A stretch of 64,000 nucleotides of DNA from NCBI GenBank assembly GCA_022703505.1, contig JAKLDN010000006.1:1-64000 (forward strand). The letters run 5' to 3'. Under the pieces are notes generated by a model that was not told where the DNA came from, ran no database searches, and saw only the letters and a program-made list of their open reading frames with translations. The translations under genes and the position numbers were made by a program. Positions within the stretch are counted from its first letter, which is position 1. The number at the start of each line of letters is the position of its first letter. This stretch comes from Spirochaetota bacterium (lineage in GTDB: Bacteria; Spirochaetota; Spirochaetia; Treponematales; UBA12059). Positions 14,870 through 23,496 of this stretch are shown here, piece after piece.

Positions 14870-17065
14870 CTAGGTCCGCCCGGCCTTCCGGAAATACCGC
14901 ACGGTCCCGGACCCTCCCGGGACGGTCAGGGACGCGGAGGCCTCCCGGACGAGGGCGGAGTCGAAGTCCAGTTCGATCCGGGCGGGGCCCTCCCGGTGGT
15001 TCACCGCCACCAGGACCCAGTCCTCCGGGGTTTCCAGGAGGCGGACGACCGCGCTCGGGACGAAGGCGGCCGGCGCGGCCGGTGCGCCCGGCGCGGCCGC
15101 CGGAGCCGACGAGGCGCTGACGGCCGCCGCACGCGTCGCAGCCGAAGACGGCGCCGCCGCGGCGCCCTCGGCCCGTTCCGGCTCCTCCCCGGGGAGGACG
15201 GCCAGGCGGCGGAGCTGGGGATACCCGGCGGGATCGAGGAAGCCCGCCAGGAAGTTCCGCGTCCCCGGGTCCCCCCGGAGGTGGAAAGCCAGGGCCGCGA
15301 AGGTCGCTACATAGACGGCCCGGCCGGCCCCCAGGGCCCGGCCGGTCGCGGCGGGACGCCCGTCCGGGAAGCGGGCAAGGACTTCGGTCCCCGGCCCGGG
15401 TTCCACGACGCGACGGTATTGCGCGCCTCCGAAGGAGAAGCCGTCCCCGAGAGCCTCGGTGAAGCCCCAATCGGGCAGGGCCTCGAGCTCGACGTGCCGC
15501 ACCCCGAAGAGGTCGGCCAGGGCCCGGCTGTCCGGGTCCAATGCCCCGCCTGAGTCGTACATCCCCGTGGCGGCCTCTCCGACCAAAAGCCCGCCGGCCT
15601 CGGCGAAGGCCCGGAGGGCGGCCCGCTCCCGGTCGTCCAGGCAGAGGGCCATGGGGACGAAGAGGGTCCGGACCCCCTCGACGCCCAGGCTTTCCAGGTA
15701 GTCCTCGTGGACGAAGCGGACGGGGATCCCCGCCTCGTAGGCGGCCCGGTAGATCCCGGCCACGCTCCCGGCGTAGAGGTCCTCCCGGCGCTCGGCGCAG
15801 AAGGAGAGAACCTGGCTTTTCCGGGACAGGTAGATCGCGTTGACCGGGAGGACCCGGGTCGCCGCGTCCAGGCGGGGATCCGAGAGCTCCCGGGCGCAGG
15901 CCCCCGCCTCCCGGGACCGCTCGGTGTTCCCCCCGTCGTACGCGGTGAGTCCGAAGCCCGGGGATTCCAGGCCCGCGGGCTCCGGGGCGTACTGCCAGTA
16001 GAGGACGCCCTTCCCGCCCGCGGCGGCGGTGTTGTAGTTCCAGATCCGCACGTCCCGGGCCGTCGGAACCTCGCCCCCCAGGAAGCCGGCCTTCCCTCCC
16101 CCGCCCTGGAGCTCGACCTGGTAATACCGTTTGCCCCGGGCGGCCTCGGCCACGACCTCGTTGTGGGCCAGGTGGGTGAAGGGATGGTTTTTGCCCTGGA
16201 GCCACTTGGGAAAGCTCGAGAGGCCGAAGACGTCCACCTCCCGGGCCAGGGAGAACTCGTCCCCCAGTTCGTTGGCCAGACCCCCGGCCAGCTTGTTGCC
16301 CAGGACCGCGCTGTAGGCCACATGGGTCTGGATCGCCGTGCCCGGGGCGCCCCGCCGGGCCGCCTCCGTCCGGATCCGCAGGTGCCGGGCCAGGTTTTCG
16401 ATCCAGAAGAGCCGCCAGTCCAGCATGTCCGCCCAGGTTCCGAAGCGCGGGGGCGGCTCGACCTCGGACCAGTCCGAGAGGCGGCGGAACCAGGCGGCGT
16501 TCAGGGACCCTAGGTCGCCGTACTTGTCCTTGAGCCAGCGGCGGAAGGCGGCCCGGGAGTGCTCGCAGTAGCACAACAGCTCCCCCCGGTAGTCGAACAT
16601 GGGCTCCAGGTGGGGCTCGTTCCACACGTCCAGGGCGACGACGGAACGGGCCGTTCGGTACCGGGCGGCCACGGCTTCGATGAAGCGGGCCGTGAGGTCC
16701 GCGGCCGCCGGCTTGTCCATGCAGAGCCCGGGCCAGCCCGCGGAGGGGAGGTTCGGCGGCCCGCCGAAGGGGATGACCTCACCCCGGCCGGTACGGTACA
16801 GGGCGTCCTCGTTGCCCGGCAGGACCCAGGGGGGCGAGCCCTCGGGGATCGTGTTGATCACAACCGCCAGGCCCCGGCGCTCCGCGAGCCCGCAGAGTTC
16901 GTCCAGGTCCGAGAAATCGAAGCGGCCCCGGACCGGCTCGATCCAGTTCCACACGGCCCAGAGCTTGACGGTGTTGAAGCCCAGGTCCGCCATGTTCGCC
17001 AGGTCCCGGTCCCAGCATTCCCGGCCCGGGAACGGAGGCCTGTAGTACTGCGCGCCGAAAATCAT
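14870..17065 (-). CDS. GH42-family beta-galactosidase-like glycoside hydrolase
   Basis: 731 aa without signal peptide. The (beta/alpha)8 domain starts at GAQYYRPPFPGRECWDRDLANMADLGFNTVKLWAVWNWIEP; acid/base E150 lies in DVWNEP and the likely nucleophile E318 in QVELQGG. A class-I-glutamine-amidotransferase-like trimerisation domain follows (AGIPVRFVHEDYLESL...TLFVPMALCLDD), then a C-terminal beta domain. An Ala-rich low-complexity insert of about 40 residues (around 615-655) splits the C-terminal part. It hydrolyses an imported oligosaccharide, probably beta-galactoside-like, after uptake by the ABC system just upstream. The gene follows the permease by 27 nt. Confidence 0.9.
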   Translation of the reverse strand: MIFGAQYYRPPFPGRECWDRDLANMADLGFNTVKLWAVWNWIEPVRGRFDFSDLDELCGLAERRGLAVVINTIPEGSPPWVLPGNEDALYRTGRGEVIPFGGPPNLPSAGWPGLCMDKPAAADLTARFIEAVAARYRTARSVVALDVWNEPHLEPMFDYRGELLCYCEHSRAAFRRWLKDKYGDLGSLNAAWFRRLSDWSEVEPPPRFGTWADMLDWRLFWIENLARHLRIRTEAARRGAPGTAIQTHVAYSAVLGNKLAGGLANELGDEFSLAREVDVFGLSSFPKWLQGKNHPFTHLAHNEVVAEAARGKRYYQVELQGGGGKAGFLGGEVPTARDVRIWNYNTAAAGGKGVLYWQYAPEPAGLESPGFGLTAYDGGNTERSREAGACARELSDPRLDAATRVLPVNAIYLSRKSQVLSFCAERREDLYAGSVAGIYRAAYEAGIPVRFVHEDYLESLGVEGVRTLFVPMALCLDDRERAALRAFAEAGGLLVGEAATGMYDSGGALDPDSRALADLFGVRHVELEALPDWGFTEALGDGFSFGGAQYRRVVEPGPGTEVLARFPDGRPAATGRALGAGRAVYVATFAALAFHLRGDPGTRNFLAGFLDPAGYPQLRRLAVLPGEEPERAEGAAAAPSSAATRAAAVSASSAPAAAPGAPAAPAAFVPSAVVRLLETPEDWVLVAVNHREGPARIELDFDSALVREASASLTVPGGSGTVRYFRKAGRT

Positions 17066-17092
17066 GGATGTCTCCCAAACCCGCAGGGCGGA

Positions 17093-17941
17093 TCAGCCCT
17101 TGACGGCCCCGGCGGTCATTCCGGTGACCAGGTATTTCTGCATCAGGAAGCCGACCACGATGATGGGGGCGATGCTGATGGTGGCGGCGGCGGAGCACTT
17201 GCCCCAGTCCACCGAGATGGCCCCCACGTAGCGGGCGATCCCGACGGTCAGGGGATAGGTGTCCAGGTTGGTCAGCTGGAGCGAGAACAGAAGCTCGTTC
17301 CAGGAGAACTGCATGATCAGGATCACCGCGGATGCGATCGCCGGGGTGAGCATGGGGAAGATGATGCGGGAGAAGGCCTTCATCCGGGAACAGCCCTCCA
17401 CGGTGGCGGAATCCAGGATCTCCCCGGGGATGTCCCGCACGAAGGAGGCCATGATCCAGGTGACGAAGGGCAGGCCCATGGCGGAGTGTGCCAGGATGGG
17501 GCCCAGGTAGGTCCCTGTCAGGCGCAGACGGTTCATCAGGATGAACATGGGCAGGAGCACCGTGATCGCGGGCACGAGCTTCCCGATCAGAAGGAGGTTG
17601 GAAAGCCGCTCCCCGAGCCTCGACTTGAAGAGCTTGAGCCCGTAGGCAGCAAGGGTGCCCAGGGCTATGGTCGTGACGGTCACGGACACGGATATGACGA
17701 TGGAGTTGACGAAGTACCGCAGGAAGTCGTCCAGCTCGAAGAGGCGCTGGAAGTGGGTGAAGATGGGCTTGAAGATCAGGTCCGGAGGCATCTTCTTTAT
17801 GTCCAGGGTCCGCCGGAAGGCGTTGGACACGATGATGTAGACCGGCGCCGCGGTCCAGAGCCCGAAGACCAGGAGGAAGAAGGCCTTGGCCAGGCGGGGC
17901 GGCCACTTGCTCGGGGCAATCATGCGGGTATTCCGTGTCAT
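17093..17941 (-). CDS. Carbohydrate ABC transporter permease (MalG type)
   Basis: 282 aa with six membrane helices, from FFLLVFGLWTAAPVYIIVSNAF to IAPIIVVGFLMQKYLVTGM. The EAA loop that docks the ATPase is visible as EILDSATVEGCSRMKAFSRIIFPMLTPAI. It forms the inner-membrane channel with the partner permease. ATG 17941 overlaps the partner's TGA (ATGA), so the two are translationally coupled. No ATP-binding subunit is encoded in the cluster. Confidence 0.93.
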   Translation of the reverse strand: MTRNTRMIAPSKWPPRLAKAFFLLVFGLWTAAPVYIIVSNAFRRTLDIKKMPPDLIFKPIFTHFQRLFELDDFLRYFVNSIVISVSVTVTTIALGTLAAYGLKLFKSRLGERLSNLLLIGKLVPAITVLLPMFILMNRLRLTGTYLGPILAHSAMGLPFVTWIMASFVRDIPGEILDSATVEGCSRMKAFSRIIFPMLTPAIASAVILIMQFSWNELLFSLQLTNLDTYPLTVGIARYVGAISVDWGKCSAAATISIAPIIVVGFLMQKYLVTGMTAGAVKG

Positions 17942-18846
17942 CAGCTCCCCCTCCGCTTCCGGTTCTGCAGGATGAAGGGGATCCCGAAGATCCCGAAGGT
18001 GGCGATCATGGCGACCATGGAGACCGCGATCCCGTAGCTTAGGTCCCCGTTCTCGAAGCCCTGGGTGTAGGCGTAGATGCTCAGGGAGACCGTCGAGTTG
18101 TTCGGGCCTCCCCCGGTCAGGGCGAAGATGATGTCGAAGACCTTGATGGTATCCACCCCGCTGATCAACAGGATCACCAGGTATACGTCCCGCAGGAGGG
18201 GCACCGTGATCCGGAAGAAGATGGACAGCGCCCCCGCCCCGTCCACCCGTGCGGCCTCGTAGAGCTCCGTCGGAATGGATACCAGGCCCGCGGTCAGGAC
18301 GATGATCAGGAAGGGTACCACCTGCCACCAGTGGGCGATGATCGTGGACAGCAGGGCCGTGGAGGCGCTGGTCACCCCCGGGAAGAACTCGAAGGGGATG
18401 CCGACCCGGTCCATCATCCAGTACAGGATGCCCTGGGGATCGTAGATGTAGCGCCAGATGAGGCCCACCACAATCGGCGACACCAGGAGGGGCACCGTCA
18501 CGATCGGGCGGACGAAGCGGGCCAGGCGGCGGGAGAGGGAATGGATCAGGACAGCCGCCAGGGTCCCGATCGTGAAGTCCCCGGCGATCGCCCCGGCGGA
18601 GAACATCAGGGTGTTCAACAAAGCCTTCAGGGCCGTCCCGTCCCGGAAGAACCGGAGGTAGTGCTTGAGGCCCACGAAGGCGGTCCGGGGGTCGAAGGAC
18701 CCGAAGGAGAAGTCAAAGAAACTGAGGAAGGCGCCGAACGCCAGGGGTACGACCATCACGCCCAGGACCAGGCTCACGGCGGGCGCCATGAGCAGGGTGG
18801 GCAAAAGGTCGCCTTTCTCGAGGGACAGGGCGCGGGGCTTCCGCAT
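17941..18846 (-). CDS. Carbohydrate ABC transporter permease (MalF type)
   Basis: 301 aa, six membrane helices starting with LLPTLLMAPAVSLVLGVMVVPLAFGAFLSFFDF. The EAA loop is ELYEAARVDGAGALSIFFRITVPLLRDV. It pairs with the downstream permease. ATG 18846 has GGAGGA close upstream. Two strong hairpins separate it from the binding-protein gene, a usual way to keep permease expression below that of the binding protein. Confidence 0.93.
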   Translation of the reverse strand: MRKPRALSLEKGDLLPTLLMAPAVSLVLGVMVVPLAFGAFLSFFDFSFGSFDPRTAFVGLKHYLRFFRDGTALKALLNTLMFSAGAIAGDFTIGTLAAVLIHSLSRRLARFVRPIVTVPLLVSPIVVGLIWRYIYDPQGILYWMMDRVGIPFEFFPGVTSASTALLSTIIAHWWQVVPFLIIVLTAGLVSIPTELYEAARVDGAGALSIFFRITVPLLRDVYLVILLISGVDTIKVFDIIFALTGGGPNNSTVSLSIYAYTQGFENGDLSYGIAVSMVAMIATFGIFGIPFILQNRKRRGS

Positions 18847-18878
18847 GCTTCCTCCGTGGTCCGGTTCGAGATCACGGC

Positions 18879-18950
18879 CGCACCCGGAGCTCCGGGTGCG
18901 CGGCCGCGTCAAGAAAGTCGCCGTCCGGCCCGAGAACGGACCGGACGGCG
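18879..18950 (-). promoter_or_regulatory. Two intercistronic stem-loops between binding protein and permease genes
   Basis: Hairpin 1 is CGCCGTCCGG (18920-18929) with CCGGACGGCG (18941-18950), directly after the binding-protein stop. On the minus strand it is followed by a short U-poor tail, so it is at best a leaky terminator. Hairpin 2 is a 22-bp perfect palindrome at 18879-18900 centred on GAGCTC, inside an outer CGGCCG pair. Together they could attenuate read-through or protect the upstream mRNA. Confidence 0.7.
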
Positions 18951-18955
18951 CAGGG

Positions 18956-20197
18956 TCACTTGCTGAAGTCCGTGGCGGCCAGGTCGGCCTGGATCTTCTT
19001 GAGCACGTCCTCGGGCTTCGCGTCCGTGGTCGCGATCTCCGAGAGACCCACGATCAGGGCGTTCTTGAGGGTCTGGAAGTTCTTGAGGGCGGGGTCCATC
19101 TTCCCGTTCGCCAGTTCCTTCATGACCACCGAGAGGTAGGGCATGGCCTTCTGCACCTCGGGATCCTCGGACAGGGAGGTGATGGCACTGATCTGCTTGT
19201 TCGCCAGGGTCTGCTTCTTCTCGATCGCGGGGCTGGTCATCCAGGAGATGAACTTGAAGGAGGCGTCCACGTCGTTGGTGTTCTTGGCGATGGCCCAGAC
19301 CCAGTAGGCGTTGTTGGCCGCGGTGTCCCCGGTCTTCCCGTTCAGGGTCGCGTACTTGACGGTGTCGACGATGAGGGACTTCTCGGGATCGTGGTTCTGG
19401 TTGGCCAGTCCGCTCATGATGATGCCGATGGGCGCCGTCTTCGTGCGCACCGCCTCGGCGGTCTCGTCGTGGTGCCACGCGGTGGCGCCGCGGACGGAAT
19501 ACCGGGCCAGCTGGTCATAGATGGTCGCCGCGTAGACGGAAGGCTCGCTCAGGAGGTCGAGCTTGCCCTTCTTGTCGAAGTAGAATCCGCCGGACGAGAA
19601 GAGGAGCTGGGAATAGAGGGTGGCCGCCGCGCCGCCCTGCTTGGCGGGGATGGCGATGCCGGAACCCTTGGTCTCCTTGAAGTACTTGGCCACGGCCACC
19701 AGGTCGTCGGCGGTGCGGGGCACCTTGAGCTTGGCCGCGTCGAAGGCCGCGGAATCGTAGGCCAGGATCAGGCACTGGGCGAAGGTCGGGAGACCGTAGG
19801 TCTTGCCGTCGATGACCGCGCCCTGCATCATCCCCTTGGCGTAGATCTTGGTGTCGACCTTGTACTTCTTCAAAAGGTCGTCGATGGGAAGAAGGTAGCC
19901 CGCGTCCACGTACTCCTTCATCCACTGGATGTTCACCCAGACCACGTCGTAGTTCCCGGTCCCCTTGGCGGCCTGGAAGGACGTCATCTGCTTCTGCTTG
20001 AGGCTGCCGTAGTCGATGTCGTCGATGCGCACGGCGGCGTCGGGGAACTCCTTCACCATCTGCTTCTGGAAGTCCGCGTGGGGTCCTGCCCAGCGAGAGA
20101 CCAGAAGGTTCACCTTCTTGTCCTGGGCCGCCGCCGCCGGGGCGAACAGCAAGGCCAGGGCAACCAAAGCCAGGATCGCAATCCCCATTCTCTTCAT
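18956..20197 (-). CDS. Sugar ABC transporter substrate-binding protein
   Basis: 413 aa, family 1 (MalE-like) extracellular solute-binding protein. Signal peptide MGIAILALVALALLFAPAAAAQ; no lipobox Cys at the cleavage point, so it is probably periplasmic and soluble rather than a lipoprotein. Typical motifs: VNLLVSRWAGPHADFQKQMVKEF, DVVWVNIQWMKEYVDAGYLLPID and SLIVDTVKYATLNGKTGDTAANNAYWVWAIAKNTNDVDASFKFISWMTS. The ligand is unknown; the adjacent GH42 enzyme suggests an oligosaccharide. ATG 20197 follows an AAGGGGG ribosome site. Confidence 0.93.
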   Translation of the reverse strand: MKRMGIAILALVALALLFAPAAAAQDKKVNLLVSRWAGPHADFQKQMVKEFPDAAVRIDDIDYGSLKQKQMTSFQAAKGTGNYDVVWVNIQWMKEYVDAGYLLPIDDLLKKYKVDTKIYAKGMMQGAVIDGKTYGLPTFAQCLILAYDSAAFDAAKLKVPRTADDLVAVAKYFKETKGSGIAIPAKQGGAAATLYSQLLFSSGGFYFDKKGKLDLLSEPSVYAATIYDQLARYSVRGATAWHHDETAEAVRTKTAPIGIIMSGLANQNHDPEKSLIVDTVKYATLNGKTGDTAANNAYWVWAIAKNTNDVDASFKFISWMTSPAIEKKQTLANKQISAITSLSEDPEVQKAMPYLSVVMKELANGKMDPALKNFQTLKNALIVGLSEIATTDAKPEDVLKKIQADLAATDFSK

Positions 20198-20246
20198 TTC
20201 CGTACCCCCTTATATCCTATCCGCCGCAGCGGAAGAATGCACGATT

Positions 20247-21182
20247 TCACAGGAAAACCTTCCGGGCCCCGAAGGACTCCAGGGACTTGAGCCAGGCCGT
20301 CCCCTGCTCCGGCGAGGCCGAGGGCAGCCGGAGCGTGCGGCCTTCCAACCCGAATCGGGCCTCCTTGCCGGCTCCCAGGGAGTGGTACGGCAGGATCTGG
20401 GCCCCCACGAGCCCGGGCAGTTCGTCCAGCAGGGTCGCGACCGCGCGCAGGTGCTCCTCCTGGTCGTTGATCCCCGGCACCAGGGGCAGGCGCAAGAGAA
20501 CCCGTGCCCCGGACCGGCAGAGGAGGCGGAGGTTCTCCAGGATCCGCTCGCCGCCCTCTCCGCAGAGGGCGCGATGCCGTTCCGCCCCCGTGGCCTTGTA
20601 GTCGAAGAGGAAGAGGTCCACCATCGGCGCGATCCTCCGGAAGTCCTCGGCCGGTGCCTGTCCGGAGGTCTCCAGGCAGACATGTAGGCTTCCCTTCCGC
20701 CTCAGGAACTCGAGGAGGAAATCTACGGCGACCATGGGCTCGCCTCCCGAGAAGGTCACGCCCCCGCCCTCCCCGATCCTGAAGTACGGAAGGTCCGGCC
20801 TCAACGCGTCGTAGAGCTCCGGCACGGTATACTCCCGGCCGCATAGGGACAGGGCGTCGTGTGGGCAGGCTTCCACGCACTTCCCGCAGGCGTCGCACGT
20901 GCTCCAATCGATCCGGTGACGCAAGCCGGAGTCCGCGGATCCCTCCAGGGTATGGGCCCCGGTCGGGCAAACCCGGACGCATTCCCCGCAGAGACGGCAC
21001 AGGGATTCCGTGTAGGCCAGCCGGGGCTCCCGCTCCCAGGATTCCGGGTTGTGGCACCAGGCGCAGCGCAGGGGACAGCCCTTCAGGAACACCGTCGTCC
21101 GGATGCCCGGCCCGTCGTTCAGGGAAAGGCGCTGGATGTCGTAGACGACGGCGGTCGGACCGTCAGTAGGTGACGCGGTCAT
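20247..21182 (-). CDS. Glycyl-radical-enzyme activating enzyme (radical SAM)
   Basis: 311 aa. The radical SAM cluster Cys are C36, C40 and C43 in GCPLRCAWC, preceded by the activase hallmark NDGPGIRTTVFLKGC. Two inserted 4Fe-4S motifs are present: CRLCGECVRVCP (62-72) and CDACGKCVEACP (96-106), as in activases of dehydratase-type glycyl-radical enzymes rather than the short PFL activase. SAM-binding GGVTFSGGEPM follows. It abstracts the alpha-hydrogen of the target Gly (G731) in the neighbouring enzyme. Its start overlaps that gene by 20 nt, with GGAG just upstream. Assignment is firm. Confidence 0.95.
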   Translation of the reverse strand: MTASPTDGPTAVVYDIQRLSLNDGPGIRTTVFLKGCPLRCAWCHNPESWEREPRLAYTESLCRLCGECVRVCPTGAHTLEGSADSGLRHRIDWSTCDACGKCVEACPHDALSLCGREYTVPELYDALRPDLPYFRIGEGGGVTFSGGEPMVAVDFLLEFLRRKGSLHVCLETSGQAPAEDFRRIAPMVDLFLFDYKATGAERHRALCGEGGERILENLRLLCRSGARVLLRLPLVPGINDQEEHLRAVATLLDELPGLVGAQILPYHSLGAGKEARFGLEGRTLRLPSASPEQGTAWLKSLESFGARKVFL

Positions 21183-23424
21183 AGATCTCCTGCTGCACGT
21201 CCTTCTTGAGGTCCACGAAACGGGCGGAGAAACCCCCGACCCGCACGATCAGGTCCCGGTATTCCTCGGGCCGTTCCATGGCCTTCCTCAAATCGTCCTT
21301 GCCGACCACGGTGATCATCGCGTGGGCCGCGCCCCGGTCGAAGTAGGCGCGCACCAGACCGTGCATCTTGTCCCGGGACGCGGTGAAAAGCTCCCGGGTA
21401 AAGCGGATGTTGGATACCATGCCCGCGTGGTTGTCGTGACGGGGCTTCAGGATGGAGTTGAGCATGGCGGTGACCCCGTTCCGGTCCGTGCCGGGGGCCG
21501 GGTTGTTGGCGTTGGCCATGGGCATACCCGCCTTCCTTCCGTCGGGAGTCGCCCCGACCCAGCGACCCAGGGTGGTGTTCTGGGCGTTGTTGATGGTGAC
21601 CGCCAGGTAGCTGTCCAGGCCGACCTTCGGGGCCTGCTCCCGGATCCTGTCCGACAGGTAGTCGTGGAGGTCCACGAAGATGGAATCCACGTAGTCGTCG
21701 TCGTTGCCGTACTTCGGCGCGTCCCGGAGGAGCTTCATCTCCGCCTCGCGGCCCACGAAGTTCCGGTCCATCGCCTCCACCAGGCGCTCCGCGGAGATCT
21801 TCTTCTCCTCGAAGACCAGGCGCTTGATGGCCGCCAGGGAATTGGCGGCGTTGACGTTGCCGTAGAGCTCCAGGGTTCCCCCCAGGTAGGCGCAGCCCCC
21901 GTTGAAGACCGCCTTGCCCCGCTCCAGGCACCCGTCGTACAGCAGGGTGACCATCATGAAGGGGTGCATCCGGCCGGTGATCTCGTACTCGTACTTCTCG
22001 AACACCGCCTGGGCCTCGATGTAATAGTCCAGTTGACGTTTGTAGTTCGCGAGGAACTCCTCGTAGGTCGCGCAGGCGGCCAGGGGCTTGGTCGCGGGCC
22101 CCCGGCGGCTGCCGGTCATGGGCTCGTAACCGCCCCGGACGGTCAGCTCCAGGATCTTGAGGACGTTCATGGACCCGCTGGGGGTCCCGAAGCTGTAATG
22201 GTCGAACTCGATCTCCCCGCAGCCCAGGGGCATGTAGGTTTCCGCCCGGGCCCGGTCCACTCCGAAGGCCTTCATGACCCCGGGCACCAGGATGTCGTCG
22301 TTGTAGAGGAGCGGATAGGTTCGGCCCTCCTCGATGCAACGCATCGAGGCTTCCCAGACCGGCTTGGGGGTGTCCTTGTTGAAGCGCAGGGTGAACTGGG
22401 GCAAGACCTCCTTCACCCGCCGGCAGGCCTCGACGGCCACCAGGCAGAACCGGTCCGCGTTTCCGGGGTTGCGCCGGCCGTAGCCGCCCACGATCACCCG
22501 TCCGTCGGTCTCGCAGTCCAGGTGGTCGATAAGGCGGTAGAGGCTCGACACTAGGTCCACGGCCTCTTCCTCGGTGATGACCCCGGATTCCAGGTCCCGG
22601 ACGAAGAAATCCCCGGCGTACTCGTCCAGGCGGCCGAACTCGATGAGGGGGGCCATGATCCCGTAGATCCAGGCCAGCTGGAGGGCCTCCCGCAGGGACG
22701 CGGGCGGGGCGGTTTGAATGCTCTTCAAGGCGGCGGACATGAGGCCCAGCTCGGCCTTTCGCTTCCCGTCCCCCGCCTTCGCCGCGAGGTCGAGGGCCTG
22801 CGCCTGGTAGAAGGCGCAGACCTCCCCGACCAGGTCCAGGACGTCCGCCATGGCCGCGAAAAGCTCCACGTCCCCGCCGCCCGCCTCGGCCCGGGCCTTA
22901 TACTCCTGGACCTCCTTGCGGAGCCCCGGGAGCCCGACGCGGACGAGCTTGTCGAAATCCACGTAGGCCCCGGCCATCCGCAGGATCGGCGAGGCGGGCA
23001 GGGGCAGGTGCCGCCACTGGTCGCTCCCCAGGGCTTCCCGGATGGACTCGGGCATCTCCCGCAATACGACGGCGTTGGTCGTGCGGCCCTTCCAGAAGGT
23101 CAAAAGGTCGTGCAGGTCCTCCCGGTAGCGGGCGTCACCGGCCTTGAACTCCAGCTCCGCGACCAGCTTCTCCTCGTTGGCGTAGAAACCGAAGCCCCCG
23201 GTCTGGTGCTGGATCCCCAAGCCCACCACCCCCATCTGGATCCTCCCGGCCAGGAGGTCCTCGTCCTGGATCGGGTGGAGGATGGCCGGGAACTGGGCCC
23301 GCAGGCAGGCTGCCTCGATGGCCGCGGGATGGGTATACCGGTCGATCGCGTCCCGATAGGCCTTGGTGAAGGCTATCTCGAACCGCAGGTCCTTCCGCGG
23401 ACTCTTGACCTTGAAGTTGTTCAT
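21163..23424 (-). CDS. Glycyl-radical enzyme of unassigned substrate
   Basis: 753 aa. The C-terminal glycyl-radical loop is RVGGFSARF (R728 to F736, radical at G731). The active-site Cys is C402 in MPLGCGEIEFDHY, with E404 as the usual catalytic acid or base partner. Because there is a single Cys and not the Cys-Cys pair of pyruvate formate-lyase, it belongs to the dehydratase/lyase group, yet GCGE and RVGGFS differ from the common GCVE and RVAGYS. The reaction is unknown; sitting upstream of a sugar ABC transporter and GH42 enzyme suggests a sugar-derived substrate. It is first in the operon, divergent from the AraC regulator. Oxygen-sensitive in its active form. Confidence 0.92.
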   Translation of the reverse strand: MNNFKVKSPRKDLRFEIAFTKAYRDAIDRYTHPAAIEAACLRAQFPAILHPIQDEDLLAGRIQMGVVGLGIQHQTGGFGFYANEEKLVAELEFKAGDARYREDLHDLLTFWKGRTTNAVVLREMPESIREALGSDQWRHLPLPASPILRMAGAYVDFDKLVRVGLPGLRKEVQEYKARAEAGGGDVELFAAMADVLDLVGEVCAFYQAQALDLAAKAGDGKRKAELGLMSAALKSIQTAPPASLREALQLAWIYGIMAPLIEFGRLDEYAGDFFVRDLESGVITEEEAVDLVSSLYRLIDHLDCETDGRVIVGGYGRRNPGNADRFCLVAVEACRRVKEVLPQFTLRFNKDTPKPVWEASMRCIEEGRTYPLLYNDDILVPGVMKAFGVDRARAETYMPLGCGEIEFDHYSFGTPSGSMNVLKILELTVRGGYEPMTGSRRGPATKPLAACATYEEFLANYKRQLDYYIEAQAVFEKYEYEITGRMHPFMMVTLLYDGCLERGKAVFNGGCAYLGGTLELYGNVNAANSLAAIKRLVFEEKKISAERLVEAMDRNFVGREAEMKLLRDAPKYGNDDDYVDSIFVDLHDYLSDRIREQAPKVGLDSYLAVTINNAQNTTLGRWVGATPDGRKAGMPMANANNPAPGTDRNGVTAMLNSILKPRHDNHAGMVSNIRFTRELFTASRDKMHGLVRAYFDRGAAHAMITVVGKDDLRKAMERPEEYRDLIVRVGGFSARFVDLKKDVQQEIYDRVTY

Positions 23425-23430
23425 GCCGCA

Positions 23431-23450
23431 TTTTCCGGCCGAAACCGGAA
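23431..23450 (-). promoter_or_regulatory. Inverted repeat upstream of the glycyl-radical operon
   Basis: TTTCCGG-6 nt-CCGGAAA lies between the divergent glycyl-radical enzyme and AraC genes, within 10-30 nt of the enzyme start. It could be an operator or a 5' UTR hairpin; the AraC protein next door is the natural candidate regulator. Confidence 0.45.
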
Positions 23451-23461
23451 ACGGTCTTGTC

Positions 23462-23490
23462 TTGAGTTGACCGGATTATTGTCCTATAAT
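23462..23490 (+). promoter_or_regulatory. Promoter of the AraC-type regulator (likely leaderless mRNA)
   Basis: -35 TTGAGT (23462-23467), 17 bp, -10 TATAAT (23485-23490, exact consensus). Transcription would start about 7 nt further on, that is at the GTG start codon (23497), leaving no room for a Shine-Dalgarno. Confidence 0.75.
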
Positions 23491-23496
23491 GATCTC

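Noticed and set aside
12287-15553. Long plus-strand open frame of over 1000 codons
   Set aside because: It is antisense to the M3 peptidase, GH42 and neighbouring genes, rich in Gly/Arg/Pro, and has no recognisable domain; long antisense frames are expected in such GC-rich DNA.
21163-23424. Annotation as pyruvate formate-lyase
   Set aside because: The active site has one Cys in GCGE, not the adjacent Cys pair, and the activase has two extra Fe-S motifs typical of dehydratase-type systems.
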